Shown here: piece by piece, positions 16,583-24,483 of the stretch | Position numbering within the stretch: position 1 is the first letter of the stretch | How the letters are laid out: every line of letters starts with the position of its first letter | Origin: Promicromonospora citrea | GTDB taxonomy: Bacteria > Actinomycetota > Actinomycetes > Actinomycetales > Cellulomonadaceae | Assembly (NCBI RefSeq): GCF_013004695.1 | Contig: NZ_JABEMG010000004.1 | Span: 1 to 64,000 of the forward strand | Direction of reading: 5' to 3' | Length of the DNA stretch: 64,000 nucleotides | Program-made: the position numbers and the translations under genes | The notes under the pieces: generated by a model | The model's database searches: none | What the model was told of the DNA's origin: nothing | What the model saw: only the letters and a program-made list of their open reading frames with translations

Positions 16583-17551
16583 ATGGAGACCGAGACCCCG
16601 GCCGGTGCCGGACCCCTCCCGCCGCGGACGCGGGCCTGGGTCCACGGCCACCTCGCCGCCGGCGAGCACGTCACCGCCGTCGAGCCCCTGCACGGCGGGT
16701 TCACGGCCCGGGTGCTCCGGCTGACGGTGTCCGCGGCCGACGGCGCGACGCGCGCGCTGGTGCTGCGCAGCTTCGTCGCGCCGGACCGGCTGGTCACCGC
16801 GCGCGACGCGCTCGAGCGGGAGGCGCACGCGCTGACCGAGCTCGCGGACGGCGCCGTCACCGCGCCGGGCCTCCTCGGCGTCGACGCGGCCGCCGCGCAC
16901 TGCGAGCACCCGTCGCTCCTCATGGCGCACCTGCCCGGCCGGCCGGTCTTCACCGACGACGGCGTCGCCGCCCGCGTCCCGCCGCTGGCCCGGCAGCTCG
17001 TGCGGATCCACGCCGTGCGGCCCGCGCGGCGTCCGCGGGAGGCCGTGACACTGACGACGGCGGACACGGTCGTCACCCCGCCCGGCGCCGACGAGGCCGC
17101 GTGGGCGGCGGCGCGGGAGGTGATCCGTCGTCCGTGGCCCGCGTTCGAGAGCCGGTTCCTGCACCGCGACTTCCAGCCGGGGAACGTGCTCTTCGCGGGC
17201 TCGGGCGCGGCTGACATCGCCGGCGTCGTCGACTGGGCGACCGCGTCGTGGGGGCCGGCCGACCTCGACGTCGCGCACTGCGCCGTGAACCTCGCGCTGC
17301 TGCACGGGCCGTCGTGGGGCCTGCGGTTCGTCGAGGAGTACGAGCGCGCGGGCGGCGTGCTCGCGGCGAACCCGGCCGACCGGCGGTACTGGCTGGTGCG
17401 GGACGCGATGGCGTCGTCGGAGGAGGTGGCCGAGGTGTCGGCCCAGTGGCGCGGCGTGGGCCGTCCGGACCTGACGGCGCGGGTGGTGGGCGCGCGGCTG
17501 GACGCGTACGTCCGGATCCTGCTGGGCTCTGCCCCGGAGGTGGCGGCATGA
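16583..17551 (+). CDS. Aminoglycoside phosphotransferase-family protein
   Basis: A 322-aa APH/choline-kinase-like protein. The Brenner-type motif FLHRDFQPGNVLF (catalytic Asp and Asn) lies near residues 192-204 and the metal-binding VVDWATASWGPADLDVAHC about 22 residues later. The N-lobe has PLHGGFTARVLRL. Substrate unknown: APH-family genes outside resistance regions often phosphorylate metabolites. The ATG at 16583 follows GGAGGGTGACGGG. The stop overlaps the start of the downstream GNAT gene (ATGA), so the two are coupled. Confidence 0.85.
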   Translation: METETPAGAGPLPPRTRAWVHGHLAAGEHVTAVEPLHGGFTARVLRLTVSAADGATRALVLRSFVAPDRLVTARDALEREAHALTELADGAVTAPGLLGVDAAAAHCEHPSLLMAHLPGRPVFTDDGVAARVPPLARQLVRIHAVRPARRPREAVTLTTADTVVTPPGADEAAWAAAREVIRRPWPAFESRFLHRDFQPGNVLFAGSGAADIAGVVDWATASWGPADLDVAHCAVNLALLHGPSWGLRFVEEYERAGGVLAANPADRRYWLVRDAMASSEEVAEVSAQWRGVGRPDLTARVVGARLDAYVRILLGSAPEVAA

Positions 17552-17955
17552 CGGACGACCTGGTGATCCGGTGGCGCGACGAGGTGACCGACGACGAGGC
17601 CGCCGAGCTCGTCGCCTCCTCCGGCGGGACCCCGGAGCCCGGCTGGTGGGACAGGGTGCGGCCGCACTCGCTCGGCTGGGTCACCGCCCGGGCGGCCGAC
17701 GGTGGGCTCGTCGGCTTCGTGAACGTGGCCTGGGACGGCGCCCGCCACGCCTTCCTCGTCGACACCGCGACGCACCCGAACCGGCAGCGGCAGGGGATCG
17801 GCACCGCCGTCGTGCGCTGCGCGGCCGAGGGTGCGAGGGCCGCCGGGTGCGAGTGGCTGCACGTCGACTTCGAGCCGCACCTCGAGCGGTTCTACCTCGA
17901 GTCCTGCGGCTTCCGCACCACGGCGGCGGGTCTGATCCGGCTGACGGGCGGCTGA
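17548..17955 (+). CDS. GNAT-family N-acetyltransferase
   Basis: A 135-aa acetyltransferase using acetyl-CoA. The motif A region HAFLVDTATHPNRQRQGIGTAVVRCAAEGARAAG includes the pyrophosphate loop RQRQGIG, and motif B follows in HLERFYLESCGFRTT. Acceptor unknown. It starts within the stop codon of the APH-family gene, which suggests a two-enzyme modification unit. The region after the stop holds a large inverted repeat likely to end transcription. Confidence 0.85.
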   Translation: MTDDLVIRWRDEVTDDEAAELVASSGGTPEPGWWDRVRPHSLGWVTARAADGGLVGFVNVAWDGARHAFLVDTATHPNRQRQGIGTAVVRCAAEGARAAGCEWLHVDFEPHLERFYLESCGFRTTAAGLIRLTGG

Positions 17956-18042
17956 GCGCCGCGGCGGGTCGGTGCTCGTCCGGCCAGATCACGGCGGGAG
18001 AGGTGGTCGCGAACGATGTCCTTCGTGCGGCTCGTCCTCGAA

Positions 18043-18090
18043 GCCGACGTTTCTCGGCTTTGACGGGCCGCAAAGCCGAGAAACGTCGGC
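18043..18090. terminator. 19-bp perfect inverted repeat between convergent genes
   Basis: Arms GCCGACGTTTCTCGGCTTT (18043-18061) and its exact complement (18072-18090) flank a 10-nt loop. It sits between the convergent GNAT and LLM genes and could act as a bidirectional terminator. Each arm is itself a smaller dyad (GCCGA...TCGGC), which is unusual for a simple terminator and could also mark a repeated palindromic element. Confidence 0.6.
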
Positions 18091-18119
18091 CTCGAGAGCG
18101 AGTGGGCACAGTGCAACGG

Positions 18120-19142
18120 TCACACCTCCGGGGCGATCTGCTGCACGACGGTCTCCAGCAGCCGCAGGTTGGTGTCGACGCCCAGCAGGTTCGGGATCGC
18201 GAGCAGCAGCGTGTCGGCGTCCTGCACCGCCTCGTCGGCGCGCAGGTCCGCCACGATCCGGTCCGGCTCGCCGACGTAGCTGCGGCCGAACCGCGAGACG
18301 GCTCCGCCCAGCACGCCGACCTGCTCGACCGCGCCGTAGCGGGACCGGCCGAAGAGCGCCTCGTCCTGCGCGGTGACGATCGGCAGCACCGTGCGCACGA
18401 CGGCGACGCGCGGCGCGCCCGGGTGCCCGGCCTCGTCCCAGGCCGCGCGGAACAGCCGGATCTGCTGCGCCTGGAGCTGCGTGAACGGCACGCCCGTGTC
18501 CTCGCTGAGCAGCGTGCTGCTGAGCAGGTGGTAGCCGTGCTCGCCCGCCCACCGCGCGCTGTCCCGCGTGGCCGAGCCCCACCACAGGCGCTGCGCGAGC
18601 CCCGCCGCGTGCGGGGTGAGGGGCAGCGGTGCCCGGACACCGGTCTCCGCCGGGTCCGTGACGGCGAGCGGCTCGCCCGCGACGGCGGCCCGGAACAGGC
18701 GCGTGTGCTCCCGGGCCATGTCGCCGGGATGCTCCCCGCCGGCCGGGTGGTACCCGAAGGCCTCGTACCCGCGCAGCGCCGGCTCCTGCGAGCCACGGCT
18801 CAGACCGAGCTGGAGCCTGCCGTCGCTCAGGAGGTCGGCGGCGGCAGCGAGCTCGGCCGCCTGGAGCGGGTTCTCGTAGCGCATGTCGATCACGGCCGTG
18901 CCGAGCTCGATCCCGCTGGTCCGCGCGGCGAGGGCGCCGAGCAGCGCCCACGGGCTCGCGAACTGGTGCTGGAAGTGGTGCACGCGGCTCCAGGCCCCGT
19001 CGAGACCGAGCTCCTCCGCGCCGACGGCGATCTCGACGGCCTGGACGAGCGCCTCCCGGGCGGTGCGGGCCTGCGAGCCGGGTACGTCCTGGTGGTGGCC
19101 GAACGACAGGAAGCCCCAGCGGCGGGGGTGGCTGGTGGGCAC
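18120..19142 (-). CDS. LLM-class flavin-dependent oxidoreductase
   Basis: A 340-aa luciferase-like monooxygenase with the TIM-barrel signature: RRWGFLSFGHHQD at the N-terminus, GAEELGLDGAWSRVHHFQ, TSGIELGTAVIDMRYENPLQAAELAAAADLLSDGRLQLGLSRGSQE, and the C-terminal YVGEPDRIVADL. Such enzymes oxidise small organic substrates with reduced FMN from a separate reductase. A flavin-reductase gene lies across the divergent promoter (19594-20094), next to an ArsR-type regulator, which supports a two-component monooxygenase. GTG start at 19142. Confidence 0.85.
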   Translation of the reverse strand: MPTSHPRRWGFLSFGHHQDVPGSQARTAREALVQAVEIAVGAEELGLDGAWSRVHHFQHQFASPWALLGALAARTSGIELGTAVIDMRYENPLQAAELAAAADLLSDGRLQLGLSRGSQEPALRGYEAFGYHPAGGEHPGDMAREHTRLFRAAVAGEPLAVTDPAETGVRAPLPLTPHAAGLAQRLWWGSATRDSARWAGEHGYHLLSSTLLSEDTGVPFTQLQAQQIRLFRAAWDEAGHPGAPRVAVVRTVLPIVTAQDEALFGRSRYGAVEQVGVLGGAVSRFGRSYVGEPDRIVADLRADEAVQDADTLLLAIPNLLGVDTNLRLLETVVQQIAPEV

Positions 19143-19204
19143 GGATCTCTCTTTGCGTGGCAGGTACGAAAATGATGGGACCTAACGGGTAGCATGAGCG
19201 CGAG

Positions 19205-19222
19205 GTACGATGCAAGTCGTAC
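19205..19222. promoter_or_regulatory. Candidate operator in the LLM/ArsR divergent promoter
   Basis: GTACGA (19205-19210) and TCGTAC (19217-19222) form a perfect 6-bp dyad with a 6-nt spacer, between the divergent LLM gene and the ArsR-type regulator gene. A second looser dyad (AGGT...ACCT) lies a few tens of bases to the left. It is the natural site for autoregulation by the ArsR-type protein. Confidence 0.5.
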
Positions 19223-19253
19223 TTGACAGTCGTCCCTGACACAGGAGGTGGAC

Positions 19254-19610
19254 GTGACAGCGCAGGAGACCCTGGTCGCCACGGACGTGCGGCTCGACCT
19301 CGGCGCCGTGCTCCGGGCGCTCGCGGACGAGCACCGGCGCGCGGTGATGATGGAGCTGGCGGCCGACCGGTCCGACCCCGAACGGACCTGCACCTCGTTC
19401 GACCTGCCGATCAGCAAGCAGACGCGGACCCACCACTTCCGCACGCTGCGCGACGTCGGCCTGGTCGAGGAGGTCAACTACGGCAACCGCAAGGGGATCA
19501 GCCTCCGGCGTGCCGCCGTGGACGCCCGGTTCCCCGGCCTGCTCGACCTGCTGGCCGCTGAGCACGAACGGGCCGAGCACGAGCGGGACGGCGGTGTCCG
19601 TGCCGACTGA
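19254..19610 (+). CDS. ArsR-type winged-helix regulator
   Basis: A 118-aa DNA-binding protein with LGAVLRALADEHRRAVMMEL, then the recognition helix region SFDLPISKQTRTHHFRTLRDVGLVEEV and the wing NYGNRKGISLRR. Only one Cys is present (in ERTCTSF), so a classical metal-sensing Cys pair is missing; it may respond to an organic ligand or redox signal. The GTG at 19254 is 5 bp after AGGAGG; the in-frame GTG at 19248 overlaps that ribosome site and is less likely. It overlaps the flavin reductase gene. Confidence 0.85.
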   Translation: MTAQETLVATDVRLDLGAVLRALADEHRRAVMMELAADRSDPERTCTSFDLPISKQTRTHHFRTLRDVGLVEEVNYGNRKGISLRRAAVDARFPGLLDLLAAEHERAEHERDGGVRAD

Positions 19611-20094
19611 CGACCCGCGCTCCATCCGCGACACGTTCGCGCGCTACCCCAGCGGGATCGCGGCGCTGGCCGCCGTGGTCGACGGCGCTCCGACGGTGCT
19701 GGTCGCCTCGTCGTTCACCGTCGGTGTCTCCGAGGACCCGCCGCTCGTGCTCTTCGCCGTGCAGCGCAGCTCGACCACGTGGCCGACGCTCGCGACCGCG
19801 CCGTCCATCGGCGTCTCGGTGCTCGGCGAGCGGCATGCCGCGGTCGTGCGCCGGCTCGCGTGCCGGGACAGGGCGCGCCGGTTCGAGGGCGTCGGCACGC
19901 GCGTGCTGCCCAGCGGCGCCCTGTTCCTCGACGGCGCGCCGGTCGCCCTGGAGTGCACCACCGAGGACGTCTACCCCGCGGGCGACCACGACATCGTCGT
20001 GCTGCGCGTCGGGTCGGTCGAGTCCGACGCCGGCCAGGACCCCCTGCTCTGGTACCGGTCGCGCGTCATGACGCTGGCGGGGGGCGCCGCCTAG
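19594..20094 (+). CDS. Flavin reductase-like protein (FMN-binding split barrel)
   Basis: A 166-aa NAD(P)H:flavin oxidoreductase of the flavin reductase domain family, with RDTFARYPSGIAALAAVV, VASSFTVGVSEDPPLVLFAVQRSSTTWPTL and a C-terminal DHDIVVLRVGSVES. It probably supplies reduced FMN to the divergent LLM monooxygenase. The start is one of two GTG codons (19594 or 19600) inside the end of the ArsR gene; the first was chosen. Its 3' end overlaps the convergent kinase gene by 29 bp. Confidence 0.85.
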   Translation: MSVPTDDPRSIRDTFARYPSGIAALAAVVDGAPTVLVASSFTVGVSEDPPLVLFAVQRSSTTWPTLATAPSIGVSVLGERHAAVVRRLACRDRARRFEGVGTRVLPSGALFLDGAPVALECTTEDVYPAGDHDIVVLRVGSVESDAGQDPLLWYRSRVMTLAGGAA

Positions 20095-21001
20095 CCTGAC
20101 GGCGCCCCCCGAGCGCCTCCGACACCCGCGCGCACCGGGCCGGGTCCAGGGTCAGGCCGTGCTCGAGGCCCCACAGCCGGTACTCCGTCACCCGCCACAG
20201 CGCCCACGCACGCGCCAGGTCCGGGTCGAGCTCCGCCGCCTCGACGAGCACGTCGAACCAGGACGGGATCTCGCGGTCGGTCATCTCGTCCACCCGGTGC
20301 CAAAGGACCTCGACCGCCGTCCGTTCGGCATCGCCCCGCCGCAGGACGGGGTCGACGACGCACCAGCGCCCGTCTGCGTCCCGCAGCACCTGGCCGAAGT
20401 GCAGGTCCGTGTCGACGGCCACCGGGTCGCGTCGTCCGGCCAGGACGACCGTCGCCGCGTCCGCGGCCGTGTCGATCACCGTGCGGTCGAACGGGCGGCC
20501 CAGCCGCTCCCAGGCGCCGATCAGGTCGTCGGCCCGTGCGGCCACCTCGTCGGTGGCACTGTCGAGGCCCGGTGCGACGTCGTCGCCCGCCGGGACGGCC
20601 AGCCGGCGCGCGATCCGGCCGATCGCGGGAAACGCCACCCCCAGCGGCTCCGCGGTGAGCGGCCGGTCGGCATCGAGGCGTTCGAGCAACAGGGCGCCCT
20701 GCCCGGCGTCGGCGGCGAGCTCGGTCACGACGCCGTGACCGCGCCAGAAGCGGAGCGCGGCGGAGAGGGCCGCCGTGTCGTCGCCCGGGGGAGCGAGGCG
20801 CAGGGCGGCACGTCCGTCCGCGTGCAGCACCGGGACGACCAGGGCGTTCGAGCCGTGCCGGGCCGGCCCGTCGACCGTCAGTTCCCAGCGCGCGCACCAG
20901 GTGGCGACCCGGTGCGGGAGCCCGGCGAGCCACTCCCGCTCTTCGGGGGATGCCGCCCACCAGCGCGGCATCGCGCGGAACGTCTCCGGAACCTCGATCA
21001 C
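20066..21001 (-). CDS. Streptomycin/hydroxyurea kinase-like protein (APH(6)-type)
   Basis: A 311-aa protein of the aminoglycoside/hydroxyurea antibiotic resistance kinase family, which includes streptomycin 6-phosphotransferases. The active-site stretch is VAVDTDLHFGQVLRD (catalytic Asp199), where the usual Asn of DLHxxN is Gln204, followed by WCVVDPVLRRGDAE (metal-binding Asp217). Upstream features such as RHGSNALVVPVLHADGRAALRL (ATP-binding lobe) and GALLLERLD are typical. The GTG start lies 4 bp after the stop of an MFS transporter gene, so both are one operon. Resistance is plausible but not demonstrated by sequence. Confidence 0.8.
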   Translation of the reverse strand: MIEVPETFRAMPRWWAASPEEREWLAGLPHRVATWCARWELTVDGPARHGSNALVVPVLHADGRAALRLAPPGDDTAALSAALRFWRGHGVVTELAADAGQGALLLERLDADRPLTAEPLGVAFPAIGRIARRLAVPAGDDVAPGLDSATDEVAARADDLIGAWERLGRPFDRTVIDTAADAATVVLAGRRDPVAVDTDLHFGQVLRDADGRWCVVDPVLRRGDAERTAVEVLWHRVDEMTDREIPSWFDVLVEAAELDPDLARAWALWRVTEYRLWGLEHGLTLDPARCARVSEALGGRRQARRRPPPAS

Positions 21002-21005
21002 GGGG

Positions 21006-22199
21006 TCACGCTACGCGCGTCTCCCGCGCCGCCCGTACCACCATCACGGCGAGCGACACCACGAGCAGGGCCAGCGTGCCGACCAGCGCGGCGCGCAGGC
21101 CGAGGGCGGCCAGGAGGGCGCTCGCCACGACGATGCCGAGCGACGTCGCGGTGCGCAGCAGCGCGAACAGCTCCGCGCGGCGCCCGGGCGGGGCGATCCG
21201 GTCGAGCTCGAGCGAGTAGAACGTGCCGAGCTGGGGCAGGAAGAACCCGATGACCGCCGCCCCCGTCAGCGCGACGGCGAGGTGGCCGCCGAGCAGCACG
21301 AGCGACGAGCCGGCCGCCGTCGCGGCCAGGAAGGCGACGACCTGCCACGGCCCGGGCACCCGGTTGCGGACGCTCACGACGACGCCGCCCGTCACCGACC
21401 CGAGGCACAGCACGAGCGCGAAGAGGAAGGCCCACTGCGCGCCGAGGCCGAACCGGAGCGCGAACGAGACGGCGCCGATCTCGACCGACGCGACCGCCCC
21501 CGCACCGGCCAGCGCCCCCAGCAGCCAGACGTAGGCGGCCCCGGGGATGCGCCCGCCCGCGCGACGGGAGGCGTCGTCGTCCGGGCTCGCGCCCCGGGCC
21601 TCCGGAACGGACGGCATGAGCAGCAGCGGGGCGACGCCGAGCGCGGTGACCAGCGCCATCGCCCCGACCGGCGAGACCGCGCCGAGCACGGACGCCAGCA
21701 CGGGGGACAGGGCGAACGTCGCCTCGTTGAGCGTCGCGGCGACGCCCAGCGCGCGGGGGAGCCCGCGCGGCTCCACGAGGTGGTTGAGCAGCGTGCGCTG
21801 GTACCCGTACGCCGCGCCGTTGACCACGCCCGCCGCGACGACGGCGGCGACCAGCAGCGGGTACGGGGCGCCCGCACCGGCCAGCGCGGTGAACACGGCC
21901 AGCGCGACCGCGCGGACGGCGACCAGCAGGCGCAGGTAGTGCACGGCGTTCAGCCGGCGGCCCAGGCGGGACACGGGCACGGCGGCGACGATCTGGGCCG
22001 CCGTCATCGCCGTGACGAGCCCGGCGCCGGCCTCCGCCGAGCCGGTGACCGGCAGGGCGAGCAGCGCGAAGGCGATGGGCGCGGCGGCCTGCGGCACGCC
22101 GAGCGTGGCGTACCCCGCCTGCCAGCGGAGCACGGCCCAGCGGCCGTGCGCCTGCGCCTGAGGAGTTCGGGCCGGCGAGGACGCCGGGGTCACCGCCAT
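21006..22199 (-). CDS. MFS transporter
   Basis: A 397-aa, 12-helix-type major facilitator. A short cytoplasmic N-terminus is followed by QAGYATLGVPQAAAPIAFALLAL (helix 1), the loop motif PVSRLGRRLNAVHYLRLLVAVRAV, a central basic loop (about 190-210) and six more helices. It probably exports a drug or metabolite. It is followed 4 bp later by the streptomycin-kinase-like gene and is divergent from an XRE-cupin regulator. Start taken at the ATG at 22199, about 23 residues before helix 1; a GTG at 22235 is an in-frame alternative. Neither has a strong ribosome site. Confidence 0.82.
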   Translation of the reverse strand: MAVTPASSPARTPQAQAHGRWAVLRWQAGYATLGVPQAAAPIAFALLALPVTGSAEAGAGLVTAMTAAQIVAAVPVSRLGRRLNAVHYLRLLVAVRAVALAVFTALAGAGAPYPLLVAAVVAAGVVNGAAYGYQRTLLNHLVEPRGLPRALGVAATLNEATFALSPVLASVLGAVSPVGAMALVTALGVAPLLLMPSVPEARGASPDDDASRRAGGRIPGAAYVWLLGALAGAGAVASVEIGAVSFALRFGLGAQWAFLFALVLCLGSVTGGVVVSVRNRVPGPWQVVAFLAATAAGSSLVLLGGHLAVALTGAAVIGFFLPQLGTFYSLELDRIAPPGRRAELFALLRTATSLGIVVASALLAALGLRAALVGTLALLVVSLAVMVVRAARETRVA

Positions 22200-22274
22200 G
22201 AGAGATGCCGCCCTGTCTCCGTAGGATGCCCGCACGGTCGGCTGCCGGCCGGCCGTCGAGGCGAAGGACTGATG

Positions 22275-22292
22275 TGAGCACTATAGTGCTCA
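22275..22292. promoter_or_regulatory. 18-bp perfect palindromic operator
   Basis: TGAGCACTATAGTGCTCA is a perfect palindrome centred between the MFS and XRE-cupin genes and overlaps the likely -10 region (ACTATAGT). It is the probable binding site of the XRE-cupin regulator encoded 36 bp to the right. Confidence 0.7.
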
Positions 22293-22327
22293 TCCCTCGG
22301 TGAGGTCGACGCGATATCGGAGGACGC

Positions 22328-22966
22328 ATGGCGGAACGGATCCGGCCCGAGGTGGCGGTCGCCGTCGGCAGGCGCATCCGCGCGCTGCGGTCGGAGGGCG
22401 GGCTGAGCGTGGCGCAGCTCGGCGAGCTGAGCGACGTGAGCCGGCGCATGCTCACCCAGATCGAGCTCGGCCAGGCCAACCCCAGCCTCGCCACGGTCGA
22501 CCGGATCGCCTCCGCGCTCGGCACCACGTTCGCCGCCCTCGTCGGCGTGACCGGTGAGGACGCGCCGGAGGGTGCCTCGCCCGACGGCGTGCTCGTCTGG
22601 TCGACCCCGGCCGGGAGCTGGGCGTACCTGCTCACGGCGGTGGAGATCGAGCCGTACGCCGTCGAGATGTGGAAGTGGCACCTCGTCGCCGGGGACACCT
22701 ACCGGACGTCGCCGGACCCCGGCACGCCCGACACGATGGTGCACGTGCTGCGCGGCACCCTGCGCATCCGGCCCGACGCCGAGGGCGCCGCACCGGTCGA
22801 GGTCGCCGCGTCGGCGTCGACGCGCGTCACGGACCGGTCGGCCTACCTGCTCGAGGCCGTGCCCGGCGAGGGAGCGGACGGGACGTCGGGCGAGACCGAC
22901 TTCATGTTCGTCGTGATGGTGCCGCGCGGGAGTGTGCGCCGACCCGTCGGGCCCGGGGCGGGGTAG
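22328..22966 (+). CDS. XRE-family regulator with C-terminal cupin
   Basis: A 212-aa repressor/activator. The N-terminal Cro/C1 HTH spans about residues 12-66 (VGRRIRALRSEGGLSVAQLGELSDVSRRMLTQIELGQ). The C-terminal half is a cupin-like sensor domain (VEMWKWHLVAGDTYRTSPDPGTPDTMVHVLRGTLRIRP). Proteins of this build bind short palindromes such as the one at 22275 and often control efflux or degradation genes, here the divergent MFS-kinase operon. ATG start at 22328 soon after GGAGGACGC. Confidence 0.88.
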   Translation: MAERIRPEVAVAVGRRIRALRSEGGLSVAQLGELSDVSRRMLTQIELGQANPSLATVDRIASALGTTFAALVGVTGEDAPEGASPDGVLVWSTPAGSWAYLLTAVEIEPYAVEMWKWHLVAGDTYRTSPDPGTPDTMVHVLRGTLRIRPDAEGAAPVEVAASASTRVTDRSAYLLEAVPGEGADGTSGETDFMFVVMVPRGSVRRPVGPGAG

Positions 22967-22976
22967 CGTCGCCCGC

Positions 22977-23531
22977 ATGTCGAGGTGGGTGGTTCTGCCG
23001 GGCGCCGTCGGTGCCGGGGCGCAGCAGGAGACGCTGGTGGCGGCGCTGAGCGGGGCGCTCGGCGAGGAGCCGGCGCTCGCGGGCGGCACGTGGACCGTGC
23101 TCGGGTCCGGTGACGTCGTCGTCGACGGCGAGGTCGACCCCGGCACCGTCGCGCGCTCGGTCGACGCCGTCGTGCTGCGCGCGCTCGGCGCGGAGGCGGC
23201 CGCGTCGCCCGCGCTGGTGCGGACCTCCGCCCAGTGGCGCGAGGTGATGCGCAACAGCCCGTTCGCGCCGGGCGCCACCGGCACGCAGCAGGTGCTCTTC
23301 GTGCGCGACCTGCCCGAGCCGCGTCTGCGCCGCGCGCTCGTCGGCCGTGACTGGGGCGGTGACCAGGTGGTGGTCCGCGGCCGCGAGGTCTACCTCCGCT
23401 ACGCCGGCTCGGTCGAGGGCAGCCTCGCCCGGCACGCGACCGTGCTGCGCTACCTCGACGCCGTCGGCACGGCGCGCGGCTGGGCGGACGTCCGCGCGAC
23501 GGCCGAGGTGCTCGCGGGCGCGCTGGTCTGA
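22977..23531 (+). CDS. DUF1697-like protein
   Basis: A 184-aa protein resembling DUF1697: an N-terminal alpha/beta half ending in VLGSGDVVVDGEVDPGTVARSVDAVVL and a second half with NSPFAPGATGTQQVLFVRDLP and REVYLRYAGSVEGSL. The family has no established function. The usual N-terminal LLRGINVGG motif is degraded here to LPGAVGAGA. The ATG lies exactly 7 nt after TAGCGT, consistent with a leaderless transcript. Confidence 0.6.
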   Translation: MSRWVVLPGAVGAGAQQETLVAALSGALGEEPALAGGTWTVLGSGDVVVDGEVDPGTVARSVDAVVLRALGAEAAASPALVRTSAQWREVMRNSPFAPGATGTQQVLFVRDLPEPRLRRALVGRDWGGDQVVVRGREVYLRYAGSVEGSLARHATVLRYLDAVGTARGWADVRATAEVLAGALV

Positions 23532-23652
23532 GTCCACCGGGCCGCGGCTCGCCCGTCCGGGCTTCCCTCCCCGGCCCGTGCACGGCAGACTCAGCACCAG
23601 ACTCAGCACCAGGCCCAGCACCAGCACGACACCGACGACGGGAGGCCCGGCG

Positions 23653-24483
23653 ATGGCGCGGGACGCGTCCCTGTCGACCCTGCCCGAGCCCGGCGCCGCC
23701 GACGAGAGCGGACTGCCGGTGGGCAGCGGGCGGCAGCGCGCCATGGAGCTGCTCGCGGCCGTACGGCGGCAGGGGCGCATCGAGGTCAGCCAGGCGGCGC
23801 GCATGCTCGGCGTCTCGCAGGAGACCGTGCGGCGCGAGCTGCGCCGGCTCGAGGCACAAGGGCTGGTGCGGCGCAGCTACGGGCTCGCGTTCCCCGTCGA
23901 GACGAGCTCGTTCGAGACCGCGCTCTCGCAGCGCCAGGAGAGCTTCCCCGAGGAGAAGGCCCGCATCGCGGCCGAGGCCGCGCGGCGCATCGGCGAGGCG
24001 CAGACCATCTTCGTCGACGAGGGGTTCCAGCCGCTCCTGGCGGCCCGCGCGCTGCCGCAGGACCGGCCGCTCACGGTCGTCACGTCGTCGCTGCCCGTGG
24101 CCACGGAGCTCTCCGCACGACCGAACGTGCAGGTGATCATCATCGGCGGCCGGGTGCGCGGCAAGACGCTCGGCGTCGTCGACGGGTCGGCGGTCGACAT
24201 GCTGCGCACCTACCGCCTCGACCTGGGGCTGATCGGGGCCAACGGCGTCACGGTCGAGGACGGCCTCACCACGCCGGACCCGGTCGTCGCGAGCGTCAAG
24301 GCCGCGGCGGTCGAGGTGTGCCGGCGACGCATCTTCCTCGGCGCGCACCACAAGTTCGGTGTCACGAGCTTCGTGCGGTTCGCCGGCCTCGACGACTTCG
24401 AGGCGATGATCACCGGCACCCAGCTCGGCGCGGCGCGGGCGCGGGCGTTCCACGCGGCCGGGGCCGAGATCGTCCAGGTCTGA
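23653..24483 (+). CDS. DeoR-family sugar/polyol regulator
   Basis: A 276-aa DeoR/GlpR-type regulator. The N-terminal HTH (about 30-75, with RQRAMELLAAVRRQGRIEVSQAARMLGVSQETVRRELRRLEAQGLVRR) is followed by the phosphosugar-binding isomerase-like domain (FVDEGFQPLLAARAL, VVTSSLPVATEL, IIIGGRVRGKTLGVVDGSAVDML, GLIGANGV, DPVVASVKAAAVE, LGAHHKFGVTSFVRF). It lies directly upstream of a polyol importer operon and probably represses it until a phosphorylated or free polyol binds. Start ATG follows CGGGAGG. A short direct repeat (CAGCACCAG) lies in its 5' region. Confidence 0.88.
   Translation: MARDASLSTLPEPGAADESGLPVGSGRQRAMELLAAVRRQGRIEVSQAARMLGVSQETVRRELRRLEAQGLVRRSYGLAFPVETSSFETALSQRQESFPEEKARIAAEAARRIGEAQTIFVDEGFQPLLAARALPQDRPLTVVTSSLPVATELSARPNVQVIIIGGRVRGKTLGVVDGSAVDMLRTYRLDLGLIGANGVTVEDGLTTPDPVVASVKAAAVEVCRRRIFLGAHHKFGVTSFVRFAGLDDFEAMITGTQLGAARARAFHAAGAEIVQV

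Noticed and set aside
14266-17880. Minus-strand frame of over 1200 codons opposite treZ and the APH/GNAT genes
   Set aside because: No recognisable domains; it spans three well-supported plus-strand genes and is a shadow of third-position GC.
23575-23640. CAGCACCAG direct repeats before the DeoR gene as an operator array
   Set aside because: The copies are irregular and overlap what may be coding-like low-complexity sequence; they lack dyad symmetry.
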